64,000 nt of DNA. It comes from Isosphaera sp. Its GTDB lineage: Bacteria; Planctomycetota; Planctomycetia; Gemmatales; Gemmataceae. Positions 17,045 through 25,225 of the stretch are shown one piece after another. The notes under the pieces are model-generated. The model saw nothing but the letters and a program-made list of their open reading frames with translations, searched no databases and was not told the DNA's origin. Each line of letters starts with the position of its first letter. Positions within the stretch are counted from its first letter, which is position 1. The stretch is from positions 1 through 64,000 of the forward strand of contig PNKH01000030.1 in assembly GCA_013822345.1 (NCBI GenBank), in the 5' to 3' direction. The position numbers and the translations under genes are program-made.

Positions 17045-18079
17045 GTGCTCGTCCTACCCGTTCTGCTGCTGCTCCCCGCCGCGTCGCCGCCCGGGCCGAA
17101 GAAACTCGAACGCGTCGGCGAGGTCCGGAAGATCTGGGACGGGGGGAAGCACAACGCCTTCACCGACCTGGTCCGGTTCCGCGACCGGTGGTTCTGCACC
17201 TTCCGCGAGGGGGACGCGCACGTCGGCGGGGACGGCACGGTCCGCGTCCTCACCTCGGCCGACGGGGTCGCGTGGGAGTCGGCCGCGCTGCTCGCGGAGA
17301 AGGGGGTCGACCTCCGCGACCCCAAGTTCTCCGTCACCCCGGACGGGCGGCTGATGATCGTCGCCGGCGGGTCGGTGTACGAGGGGACGAAGCTCCTCGG
17401 CCGCCGGCCGCGGGTCGCGTTCTCGAAGGACGGCAAGGACTGGACGCCGACCCGGAAGGTCCTGGACGAGGGCGAGTGGCTGTGGCGGGTGACGTGGCAC
17501 GGCGGGAAGTGCTACGGGGTGTCGTACAACGCCGCCGCCCGGACCACCGAGGCGGCGAAGGAGGCGGCCAAGACCGGCAAGGCCGAGCCCGGCCCGGCCG
17601 ACTGGAAGCTGAAGCTGGTGGTCAGCACCGACGGGGAGAAGTTCGACCTGGTGACCCACCTCGACGTGCCCGGCCACCCGAACGAGACGACGCTGCGGTT
17701 CGCGCCGGATGGGACGATGGTCGCGCTGGTGCGGCGGGAGGGCGGCGACACCCACGGCTGGGTCGGGGCGGCGGCGGCCCCGTACAAGGAGTGGAAGTGG
17801 AAGGACCTCGGCGCCCGGGTCGGCGGGCCGAACTTCGTGTTCCTGCCGGGCGGCCCGGCGGTGGCGGCGGCGCGGCTGTACGACAAGCCGGTGCGGACGA
17901 GCCTCGGGCTGCTCGACGTGACCGGGGGGAAGCTGACCGAGGTGCTGACGCTGCCGAGCGGCGGCGACACCAGCTACGCCGGGCTGGTGTGGCACGACGA
18001 CCTGCTGTGGGTGAGCTACTACTCGTCGCACGAGGGGAAGTCGAGCATCTACCTGGCCAAGGTGCGGGTCGGGAAGTGA
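17045..18079 (+). CDS. Exo-alpha-sialidase-fold (BNR-type) protein
   Basis: A protein of about 344 residues from the GTG at 17045, chosen because a perfect GGAGG lies about 7 nt before it and a signal peptide (VLPVLLLLPAASP) follows; an ATG at 16988 has neither. The body has sialidase/neuraminidase-superfamily features: KHNAFTDLVRFRDRWFCTFREG, an Asp-box-like SADGVAWESAALL, PDGRLMIVAGG, PRVAFSKDGKDWTPTRKVL and PNETTLRFAPDGTMVALVRRE. The initial Arg/FREG segment resembles the arginine-bearing RIP region. Whether it cleaves sialic acid or another glycoside is not clear. It lies downstream of the lactonase gene and is probably in one unit with it. Confidence 0.85.
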   Translation: MLVLPVLLLLPAASPPGPKKLERVGEVRKIWDGGKHNAFTDLVRFRDRWFCTFREGDAHVGGDGTVRVLTSADGVAWESAALLAEKGVDLRDPKFSVTPDGRLMIVAGGSVYEGTKLLGRRPRVAFSKDGKDWTPTRKVLDEGEWLWRVTWHGGKCYGVSYNAAARTTEAAKEAAKTGKAEPGPADWKLKLVVSTDGEKFDLVTHLDVPGHPNETTLRFAPDGTMVALVRREGGDTHGWVGAAAAPYKEWKWKDLGARVGGPNFVFLPGGPAVAAARLYDKPVRTSLGLLDVTGGKLTEVLTLPSGGDTSYAGLVWHDDLLWVSYYSSHEGKSSIYLAKVRVGK

Positions 18080-18083
18080 GTTC

Positions 18084-18148
18084 CCCGTGGGCGAGGCACT
18101 CCTGCCTCGCCCCTGCCGTGGGCGAGGCAGGAGTGCCTCGCCCACGGG
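18084..18148. terminator. Perfect 28-bp palindrome between convergent genes
   Basis: Arms 18084-18111 and 18121-18148 pair perfectly around a 9-nt loop. It starts 5 bp after the sialidase-fold gene stop and ends 11 bp before the convergent DUF1080 stop, the expected place for a bidirectional terminator. No T-run follows. Arm core: GGGCGAGGCACTCCTGCC. Confidence 0.65.
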
Positions 18149-18158
18149 ACGACTCCGC

Positions 18159-18803
18159 TCACTTGAACGGGGTGATCCGGACGTTGCGGTAGCTGACCGC
18201 GGCCCCGTGGTCCTGGAACCCGATGTGGCCCTCCCGCTTGAAGTCCTTCAGGGCCGTCTTGAACTTATTCTTCGACCCGTCCGGGTTCTTCCCGCCCTCG
18301 GTCCACTTGTCCAGGTCCATCTCGTTCACCTTCTCGCCGTTCACCTCGACGGTGATGACGCTCCCCTTCGCGGTGACGGTCATCTTGTTCCAGTCGTCCT
18401 TCTTGCTGGCGTCCTTGGTCGGGGCGACCAGGTCGTACAGGGCGCCGACGCTGTGCCTCCCGGGGTTACCGGGCTTGTCCACCTGGATCTCGATCCCGGT
18501 CTGGACGTTGTCGGTCGGCTTGTCGGTGCGGATGAACACCCCGCTGTTCCCGGCCGTCTTGAACTCCAGCTCCAGCCGGAAGTCGCCGAACCGGTCCTTC
18601 GTCCAGATGTCGCCGCCGGCCGCCTCCCGGGCCATCGCCCCGTCCTTCACCACCCACCCCTTCGTCACCGGATCCCCCTTGGCGGTCTGCCAGCCGACGA
18701 AGTCGGTCCCGTTGAACAGGGGCCTGGCAGCGGACTTGTCGTCGGCCGCGGGGGCGGCGAGCCCGGCAGCCAGCAGCGGGAGGGCGAACAGGACGCGGGT
18801 CAT
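18159..18803 (-). CDS. DUF1080 secreted protein (second copy)
   Basis: A 214-residue protein with a signal peptide (MTRVLFALPLLAAGLAAPA). Start ATG 18801-18803 has AGGAG about 9 nt upstream. It has the classical DUF1080 layout: PLFNGTDFVGWQTAKGD at the N-terminus, FGDFRLELEFKTAGNSGVFIRT, GIEIQVDKPG, WNKMTVTAKGSVITVEVNGEKV and a closing HIGFQDHGAAVSYRNVRITP. The family is a concanavalin-like sugar-binding or 3-keto-glycoside-hydrolysing fold. This copy is closer to the family consensus than the one at 15019-15762. It is downstream of DUF58, separated by a family B palindrome. Confidence 0.93.
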   Translation of the reverse strand: MTRVLFALPLLAAGLAAPAADDKSAARPLFNGTDFVGWQTAKGDPVTKGWVVKDGAMAREAAGGDIWTKDRFGDFRLELEFKTAGNSGVFIRTDKPTDNVQTGIEIQVDKPGNPGRHSVGALYDLVAPTKDASKKDDWNKMTVTAKGSVITVEVNGEKVNEMDLDKWTEGGKNPDGSKNKFKTALKDFKREGHIGFQDHGAAVSYRNVRITPFK

Positions 18804-18836
18804 GGGAAGGCACTCCTGGGGAATGGGGCTTCGGTT

Positions 18837-18945
18837 CCTGGACCGCGGCCGTCCCGGCCGCACGTGAACCGTCGGGTGAGCTTCGGGCGTTCCCCCCGGA
18901 GCCACTCGAATCGGGTACCGGCGGCCGGGACGGCCGCGGTCCAGG
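18837..18945. repeat. Palindrome, family B (copy 1)
   Basis: Perfect 25-bp arms 18837-18861 and 18921-18945 (CCTGGACCGCGGCCGTCCCG...) enclose a 59-nt loop. The right arm ends one base before the DUF58 stop codon. The same arm recurs at 26643, 48853 and 54579. Confidence 0.92.
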
Positions 18946-19824
18946 TCAGGCGCCGCGGCGCTTCTGCAGGTACGCGGCCAGCTCGTGGCCGAGGTCGGCG
19001 TCGGTCCGCAGTCGGACGTAGTCGACCTCCATCGCCCGGCACCCGGCCTCGACCGCGGCGACGTGGTCGCCGAGCGCCTTCAGGTAGCTGTCGCGGACGC
19101 CGGGCGGGTCGGTCAAGATCTCGGGCAACCCTTCCAACCCGCGGAACAGCGTCGTGTTCCGGAACGGGAAGTCGAGTTCCGCCGCGTCGAGGGTGTGGAA
19201 TAGCACCACGTCGTGCTTCTGGTAGCGGAGGTGCTGCAGCCCGGCGAGGATGTCGGGCACGTCGTCGAGCAGGTCGCTGAACACGAACACGACGCCGCGG
19301 CGGCCGGTCCGCCCGGCCAGCTCGTTCAGCACCGGGCCGAGCCGGGCCGGGCCGGGGAACGGCCCGTCCGCCAGCACCCGGCACACCTCCCGCAGCTGCG
19401 TCACCTGGCCGGACGGGCGGAGCAGCGCCCGCACCCCGCCGGCGAGCGTCGCCACCCCGGCCGCGTCCGTCTGGTTCAGCACGAGGTAGCACATCGCCGC
19501 CGCCGCCCCGCACGCGAGGTCGTACTTGGTGCGGGAACCCGACCCGTAGGCCATCGACTCGCTCGCGTCGACCAGCAGCCAGGCGACGAGGTTGGTCTCC
19601 TGCTCGTACTGCTTGAGGTGGAACCGCTCGGTCCGGCCGAACACCTTCCAGTCGATGTGCTTGATGTCGTCGCCCGGGGCGTACTCCCGGTGCTGGGCGA
19701 ACTCGACCGCGAACCCGTGCCGCGGGCTGCGGTGCCGGCCGGACAGGTAGCCCTCGACCGCCTGCCGGGCCTCCAGCTCCAGCCGGTCGATGCGGGCCAG
19801 TACGGTCGGGTCGGGGACGGGCAT
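18946..19824 (-). CDS. DUF58 protein with von Willebrand A-type fold
   Basis: A 292-residue protein from ATG 19822-19824. It contains the DUF58 signature HREYAPGDDIKHIDWKVFGRTERFHLKQYEQE followed by a vWA-like metal site, DASES (D86, S88, S90). No transmembrane segment is visible, so this is the soluble short form. DUF58 proteins are encoded next to MoxR AAA+ ATPases, as here (MoxR lies upstream at 19927-20973), and are thought to act with them in assembling or activating protein complexes. The gene is flanked on both sides by palindromes. Confidence 0.95.
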   Translation of the reverse strand: MPVPDPTVLARIDRLELEARQAVEGYLSGRHRSPRHGFAVEFAQHREYAPGDDIKHIDWKVFGRTERFHLKQYEQETNLVAWLLVDASESMAYGSGSRTKYDLACGAAAAMCYLVLNQTDAAGVATLAGGVRALLRPSGQVTQLREVCRVLADGPFPGPARLGPVLNELAGRTGRRGVVFVFSDLLDDVPDILAGLQHLRYQKHDVVLFHTLDAAELDFPFRNTTLFRGLEGLPEILTDPPGVRDSYLKALGDHVAAVEAGCRAMEVDYVRLRTDADLGHELAAYLQKRRGA

Positions 19825-19831
19825 GGGTCTG

Positions 19832-19924
19832 GTAGGGTGGGCCGAGCCGGCGCTTCGCCGGCGAGTCCCACCGCGTCTGAGGAGGTGGGACTCGCCGGCG
19901 AAGCGCCGGCTCGGCCCACCCTAC
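19832..19924. repeat. Perfect 41-bp palindrome between MoxR and DUF58 genes
   Basis: Arms 19832-19872 and 19884-19924 are perfectly complementary over 41 bp with an 11-nt loop. The left arm itself contains the smaller hairpin CCGGCGCTTCGCCGG. It fills the gap between the DUF58 start and the MoxR stop, within an otherwise compact minus-strand pair. Confidence 0.93.
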
Positions 19925-19926
19925 AC

Positions 19927-20973
19927 CTACGCCTCGCGCGCCGGGACTTCCTTCAGCAGCCGGCGGACGATCTCGTCCGGGTTGACGCCGTCGGCCTTGG
20001 CCGCGTAGTTGGTGATCACCCGGTGGCGGAGCACCGGCAGGGCGACGGCCTTCACGTCCTCGGTCGCCACGTACGCCCGGCCGCGGAGCAGGGCCCGGGC
20101 CTTGGCCGCCAGGATCAGGTTCTGCCCGGCCCGCGGCCCGGCCCCCCAGGTCACGTACTTCCGGACGAAGTCCGGCACGTCCGGGTCGGCCGGCTCCCCG
20201 TCCTGGCCGTGCGGGCGGGTCAGCCGGGACAGCTTCAGCGCGTACCGGATGACGTACCCGGCGGCCGGCACCTTCCGCACCAGCCCCTGCATCGCCAGCA
20301 GCTCGTCCCCGGCGATCACCCGGTCGAGCCGCGGCCTGGCCGCCGAGGTGGTCGACTCGATCACCCGGAACTCGTCCTCCTCGGACGGGTACCCGACGGT
20401 GATGGTGAACATGAACCGGTCCTGCTGGGCCTCCGGGAGCGGGTAGGTCCCCTCCTGCTCGATCGGGTTCTGGGTGGCCAGCACGAAGAACGGGTCGGGC
20501 AGGCGGTGGCGGGTGCCGGCGACCGTCACCTGCCGCTCCTGCATCGCCTCCAGCAGGGCGGCCTGGGTCTTCGGCGGGGTGCGGTTGATCTCGTCGGCCA
20601 GGACGACGTTCGCGAAGATCGGGCCGTGGAGGAACCGGAACGCCCGCTGGCCGGTCGCCCGGTCCTCCTGCAGCATCTCCGTCCCGGTGATGTCCGACGG
20701 CATCAGGTCGGGGGTGAACTGGACCCGGTTGAACGACAGGTTCATGCAGTCCGCGAGGGTGCGGATCATGAGCGTCTTGGCCAGGCCCGGCACCCCGACG
20801 AGCAGGGCGTGCCCCTGGCCGAGCAGCGCGATCAGGAGGAACTCGAGGACCGCGTCCTGGCCAACGATCGCCTTCCCGCACTCGGCCAGGACGCGGTCGC
20901 TCGCGTCCCGCAGCTGCGCCGCGGCCGCCGCCTCGTCCGCCGACAGCCCGACCGGTTCCCCGCGGATCGCCAT
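19927..20973 (-). CDS. MoxR-family AAA+ ATPase
   Basis: A 348-residue AAA+ protein, start ATG 20971-20973. The Walker A motif is GVPGLAKT (60-67) and the Walker B is VVLADEIN (D127, E128), followed by the MoxR hallmark RTPPKTQAALLEAMQERQV. Sensor 1 is in FVLATQNPIEQEGTYPLPEAQQDRF and sensor 2 is in the C-terminal domain. It should hydrolyse ATP to remodel a partner, most likely together with the downstream DUF58 protein. A 1279-residue TPR/propeller gene lies upstream in the same orientation. A family C palindrome separates the two. Confidence 0.96.
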   Translation of the reverse strand: MAIRGEPVGLSADEAAAAAQLRDASDRVLAECGKAIVGQDAVLEFLLIALLGQGHALLVGVPGLAKTLMIRTLADCMNLSFNRVQFTPDLMPSDITGTEMLQEDRATGQRAFRFLHGPIFANVVLADEINRTPPKTQAALLEAMQERQVTVAGTRHRLPDPFFVLATQNPIEQEGTYPLPEAQQDRFMFTITVGYPSEEDEFRVIESTTSAARPRLDRVIAGDELLAMQGLVRKVPAAGYVIRYALKLSRLTRPHGQDGEPADPDVPDFVRKYVTWGAGPRAGQNLILAAKARALLRGRAYVATEDVKAVALPVLRHRVITNYAAKADGVNPDEIVRRLLKEVPAREA

Positions 20974-20988
20974 GGACCCCTCAGTTCT

Positions 20989-21050
20989 GGCGAACCCCGA
21001 CCGTCAGGGAGGGGGTGACGTCACCCCCTCCCTGACGGTCGGGGTTCGCC
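20989..21050. repeat. Perfect 62-bp loopless palindrome, family C
   Basis: GGCGAACCCCGACCGTCAGG and the following 11 bases (20989-21019) are exactly complementary to 21020-21050, centred on GTGACGTCAC with no unpaired base. About 40 bp of the same sequence recurs at 60052-60091. Confidence 0.92.
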
Positions 21051-21055
21051 CGGAC

Positions 21056-24000
21056 TCACCTCAACCACACCACCCGGTCGCCGGTCGCCACCACCGCCAC
21101 CCCGCCGGCGAACCACGCGGTCACCGCCGGGCCGGCCGCCGGCACCTCCACCCCGCCGAGCCGGTTCCCCGTCTCCGGGTCGAAGAACAGCACCGGCACC
21201 GACCGGGTCACCCACGCATCATACGCCGTCGCCGCCAGGGCGGGGAGGCGGCCGGGCCGCGGGTCGGCCCGGAACGACCGGGCCAGGCGGGCGAACACGC
21301 CCGCCACCGGCTCCCGCGGGATCCCGGCCTCCGGGTACGCGATCACGCACCTCGACCCGGCCCGCACCACCCACCCGCCGGACCCCCGCGCGTCCGGCAG
21401 GTCGACCTCCCACGCCGGCTTCCCGTCCTTCAGCCCGACCGCCGACAGCCGGTTCCCGGCCGGGACGTACACCCGGTCGGCGTCGGCGTCGGCCAGGGAC
21501 AGGTCGACGCGGTCGGCGTCGAGGAACGCGGGGCAACACGCCCACGCCGACTTCCCCGTGACCGGGTCGACCCGCTCCAACTCGACGCCGTGGTTGCGGT
21601 GGACGGCGACGAGCACGGCGTCGCCCCACGCCCGGACCTGCGGCGGCTCCCCCGCCAAGCTCGCCTCGCCGTCCTCCGTCCGGACCCACTTCACCCGCCC
21701 GGAGGTCAGGTTGAGGAGCCGCACCAGGCCGGGGCCGTCGGACACCGCCAGCCGGTCCGGGGCGACCTCCGCCGGCGGCAACGCCCACCACGCCCGGGCC
21801 GTCGGCTGGTCGAACCCGGGCACGTCGAGCACCCGGCCGGTGTCGAGGCGGACGACCCACCGCCGGCCGTCGGACAGTTGGGCGACGACCAGTCGGCCGG
21901 CGACGGCGAAGGTCGGGCCGAACCGCGGGTCGCCGGGGAGGCCGTGCGGCCGGAAGCGGGCCGTCCCGTGCGTCCCGAGCACCCACGCCACCCGCCGGCC
22001 GGGCAGGTCGAGGGCGATCAGGTGCCGGTCCCCGAGGCGGGCGACGAGGGTCGACCCGGCCAGGCGGAACGCCGACAGCTCGGCCGCCGGCGGGTCCCGG
22101 TCGGTGACTATCCGGAACGCCCCGGCGCGGTCCGGCAGCGGCTCGGTCGTCGGCACCCGGAACACCCACGCCGCAGCCGGGCCGGCGCCGTACACGGCGA
22201 CCGCCGACCGGCCGGCAGCGACGAACCCGCCCGGCAGGTCGGCGGCGTGGGTGAACCGGTCGCACGCCCGGTGCCGGGTGACATCCCCGTTCGCCACCGG
22301 CACGGCGAGGAGTTCGTCCGCGGTTGTGACGACGAGCCGGGTCGGCGGGCCGCCGCCCGGCAGCCGCCGGAGCGGGGCCGACCCCGGCGGCAGCCGGAGC
22401 GTCCGGTCGATGTCGGCTTCGGGGGACAAGGTCGGGGCGTCGTCCGGCTTCGGCTCGCAGCGCGGGGGCGACGGCGGCGCGACCGGAGCGGCGTCGCGGC
22501 CGACGTGGCGGAGGACCAGGGTGTCGAGGGTGGCGGGGACGCCGTCCGGCGGGAGGAGCCATTCGCCGCGGAGGTCCGGGGTGAGCGCCGCCCGCACGTC
22601 GGCCGGGAGCTTCGCCTCGTCGTCGGCCTTCGGGAGGAGCGGCAGCAGCCGGGCGGCGGCCCAGGCCCGGAGCGGCGCGTCGAAGTCGCCGCGGGCCGCG
22701 GTCAGGAGCAGCTCCCGGGCGGAGGCTGAATCGCCGGCGGCGAGGGCGGCGTCGGCCCGGGCGGCCAGGTCGCGGAACCGCCCGCGCCCGTCCGACACCG
22801 GGAACCGCTTGTCGAACGGGACGAACCCCCACACCTCGGTCGGGGTGACGACGACCAGCACCCCGTCGGCGTAGGCGAGGTTGCCGAACGTCCGCGGCGG
22901 GGCGAACTCCTCGGCGTGCGCGGTCCTCAGTCGGGGTGGGCGAGTGCCGGTCTGTGGGTCAATGAAGAACAGCCCCGCACGTCCCGGCCAGGCGAACACC
23001 TCGTCGGTGACGAAACCGCGGCCGTAGGGCGGGTCGGGTTTCGCCTCCCACCCGTCCGGCTCGCGGGACGAGCCGGTCGCCACGTCCAGCCCGCGGACGC
23101 CCGCCACCGGGCCGGTCACGTTGACGATCAACCTCCCGGCCGCCACCCCGACCACCTGCGCCCCCTCGACCGGCCCGGACTCCCACAGCAGCCGGCCGGT
23201 CTCGGCGTCGAGGGCGTATACCCGGTCGGCGTCGGCCGGGGCGACGAACACCCGCCCGCCGCTGGCGACCGCGGGGGCCGGGTCGGCGGAGCGGGTCGGG
23301 TCGGCCTTCCGCGACCGCGGGTAGCGGAACGCCCACGCCCGCCGGCCGGTGGCCGCGTCGAGGGCGACGACCGCCCCGGTGTTCGACAGGAACACGACGT
23401 GCCGGCCGGCGAGGGTGACCAGCTCGTGCCGGACCCGCGGGTCGGCGGACTGGGGGGGCGGGCCGTCGCACACCTCGGCGGCCCACGCCGGGGCGGGGGC
23501 GATGGCGGCGTCGGCCGGGTCGTAGCACGCGACCCCGTGGACCACCCGCCCGCCCTCGAACCGGGCGAACGCCGCCCACATCCGCCGCCCGGCGACGACC
23601 GGCGCCCCCTCCCACGCCGTCGGCGCCTTCCCGCCGCCCGGCGGCCGCACCCGCCACAGTTCCCGGTACGCGGCCCCGTCCCGGCCCGGGGCCAGGCAGA
23701 CGATCGCGGTCTGGTCGCCGGGCTCCTTCGGGTCGGGGGCGCGGACGGCCGTCGGCCCGACCCGGACGTACAACCGGTCGCCGGCCGCGGCGAGCGTCGG
23801 GCTGCCGTCCGGCGGCGGCCGGTTGTCCCGGTCGGGCGGGGTCGGCGTCGGGTTCGCCAGCCGGCCGGGCATGTCGACCTTCCGCCCGGTCATCAGGTCG
23901 AACCCGTACACCGCGGCCCCGTCGGTGACGAACACCTTGCCGCCGGCGATGACCGGGTGACCCATCGGCGGGCGGGCGGGCGGCCCGGTCGGGGCCTTGC

Positions 24001-24895
24001 GGTGCCGGTCCCCCTGCGGGAGGGGGGCGGTCCACGGCTGGTCGGTCGGGAAGTTCCACGTCGCGGTCGGCGGCGACACGCGCCCGGACCGGTCCGGCCC
24101 GCCGCCGAACGCCGGCCAGTCGGCACCCGGGTTGGCGGCCGGGGCCACGACTGGTTTGGACGGCTGTGACGGTTTCGGGGTGGCGGCCTTCAGGTGGATG
24201 TCGAGCGTGTCGGCGAACGGCCCGTCCCGGCCGGCGAGCAGCCCCGTTGCCCCGGGGTGCTTCTCGCGGAACGCCGCCAGGTCGGCCTTCGCCCGCTCGA
24301 CCTCCCCCGCGAAGACGGCGGCCAGGATGAGTCGGGCGCGGAGCGCCGCCGGGTCGGCCTTCGGGTCCGGGTGGACGATGTCCGCCCCGGGGTCGGGGAG
24401 GAGCCGCCGCCACGCCGCCTCGGCGGCCCGGAACTCGCCGCGCTCGAACAGTAGGTCGCCGAGCAGGAGGAGCCCGTCGGCCGCCGGGCGGGAGACGAAG
24501 TACCGGTCGAGGAGCTGCCAGAGCGGGGCCGGGTCGCGGTCGCGCCGGGCGGCGGCGAGGAGCTTCCCGGCCGGGTCGTCGACCCGGTCCTGGTAGCCCT
24601 TCAGGGTGTCGGCCGGGAGGCGGGCGAGGAGTTGGTGCGCGACCCACCGGGCCGGGCGGTACTGCCTGTTGTCGGTGCTGACGAGGTCGTCGCCGGCCTC
24701 GTCGAGCAGCTTCTGGAGGGCGTCGGCGGCGTCCGCGGCGTGGCCGGCGTCGAGCTTGGCCCGGGCCTCGGCGAGCCGCTTGGAGGTCTGGGCCGAGTCG
24801 CCGCTGAGGTTGGCCGGGTCGGGGGCCGGCGGCTGGGCGGCCGCCGGGGCGGCGAGCAGCAGGGCGGCGCAGACGGTGCGGCAGGCCCGGTTCAT
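21056..24895 (-). CDS. Very large exported TPR and PQQ-type beta-propeller protein
   Basis: A 1279-residue protein from ATG 24893-24895; an upstream in-frame ATG lacks a signal context. A signal peptide (MNRACRTVCAALLLAAPAAA) is followed by a helical region of about 230 residues with TPR-like repeats (AEARAKLDAGHAADAADAL, LLGDLLFERGEFRAAEAAW). A proline-rich linker leads to WPAFGGGPDRSGRVSP, the usual opening of PQQ-like quinoprotein propellers. Repeated blades follow (VFLSNTGAVVALDAATGRRAWAF, VYALDAETGRLLWES), then a middle helical segment and a second set of blades to the C-terminus. It is probably a periplasmic scaffold or sensor; no enzymatic residues stand out. It is upstream of the MoxR-DUF58 pair. 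Confidence 0.85.
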   Translation of the reverse strand: MNRACRTVCAALLLAAPAAAQPPAPDPANLSGDSAQTSKRLAEARAKLDAGHAADAADALQKLLDEAGDDLVSTDNRQYRPARWVAHQLLARLPADTLKGYQDRVDDPAGKLLAAARRDRDPAPLWQLLDRYFVSRPAADGLLLLGDLLFERGEFRAAEAAWRRLLPDPGADIVHPDPKADPAALRARLILAAVFAGEVERAKADLAAFREKHPGATGLLAGRDGPFADTLDIHLKAATPKPSQPSKPVVAPAANPGADWPAFGGGPDRSGRVSPPTATWNFPTDQPWTAPLPQGDRHRKAPTGPPARPPMGHPVIAGGKVFVTDGAAVYGFDLMTGRKVDMPGRLANPTPTPPDRDNRPPPDGSPTLAAAGDRLYVRVGPTAVRAPDPKEPGDQTAIVCLAPGRDGAAYRELWRVRPPGGGKAPTAWEGAPVVAGRRMWAAFARFEGGRVVHGVACYDPADAAIAPAPAWAAEVCDGPPPQSADPRVRHELVTLAGRHVVFLSNTGAVVALDAATGRRAWAFRYPRSRKADPTRSADPAPAVASGGRVFVAPADADRVYALDAETGRLLWESGPVEGAQVVGVAAGRLIVNVTGPVAGVRGLDVATGSSREPDGWEAKPDPPYGRGFVTDEVFAWPGRAGLFFIDPQTGTRPPRLRTAHAEEFAPPRTFGNLAYADGVLVVVTPTEVWGFVPFDKRFPVSDGRGRFRDLAARADAALAAGDSASARELLLTAARGDFDAPLRAWAAARLLPLLPKADDEAKLPADVRAALTPDLRGEWLLPPDGVPATLDTLVLRHVGRDAAPVAPPSPPRCEPKPDDAPTLSPEADIDRTLRLPPGSAPLRRLPGGGPPTRLVVTTADELLAVPVANGDVTRHRACDRFTHAADLPGGFVAAGRSAVAVYGAGPAAAWVFRVPTTEPLPDRAGAFRIVTDRDPPAAELSAFRLAGSTLVARLGDRHLIALDLPGRRVAWVLGTHGTARFRPHGLPGDPRFGPTFAVAGRLVVAQLSDGRRWVVRLDTGRVLDVPGFDQPTARAWWALPPAEVAPDRLAVSDGPGLVRLLNLTSGRVKWVRTEDGEASLAGEPPQVRAWGDAVLVAVHRNHGVELERVDPVTGKSAWACCPAFLDADRVDLSLADADADRVYVPAGNRLSAVGLKDGKPAWEVDLPDARGSGGWVVRAGSRCVIAYPEAGIPREPVAGVFARLARSFRADPRPGRLPALAATAYDAWVTRSVPVLFFDPETGNRLGGVEVPAAGPAVTAWFAGGVAVVATGDRVVWLR

Positions 24896-24922
24896 GGGGG
24901 TGCCCGGCGGGACGGCGTACAA

Positions 24923-24937
24923 TGCCATTCTTGGCAA
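24923..24937. promoter_or_regulatory. Possible operator-like inverted repeat
   Basis: TGCCA-TTCT-TGGCA lies about 30 bp upstream of the large propeller gene start, in an AT-richer pocket that also contains TACAAT at 24918-24923. The short symmetric arms resemble a transcription-factor site, but chance occurrence cannot be excluded. Confidence 0.25.
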
Positions 24938-25017
24938 TCCCGCCGCGGGCACAAGAATCCCGGGCGGAAAATGTCCGCGGTTCCGGGGTGGGTGGTCGGG
25001 TGGTCTCGGTGCGTGGC

Positions 25018-25189
25018 GCCCCTCACCCGGCCCGTCGGGGCGCCGGGCCGACCTCTCCCCGGCGGGGAGAGGTGGGGGTGGTGCGGCGACCGGACCGCCA
25101 TCCGACCCGAGAAGCTCTGGAGGAGGCGGGCGGCCCCACCTCTCCCCGCCGGGGAGAGGTCGCCGGCGCTTCGCCGGCGGGTGAGGGGC
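25018..25189. repeat. Nested inverted repeat in a 330-bp divergent gap
   Basis: An outer 12-bp pair (25018-25029 with 25178-25189) and an inner perfect 29-bp pair (25049-25077 with 25134-25162) enclose unique sequence. Each inner arm is itself a hairpin, ACCTCTCCCCGGCGGGGAGA. The gap (24896-25225) lies between the divergent propeller and cytochrome genes and holds no coding signal beyond this element. Confidence 0.85.
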
Positions 25190-25225
25190 ACTACGTCAAG
25201 AGTGAAACCGACGGGGTAGCCGATA

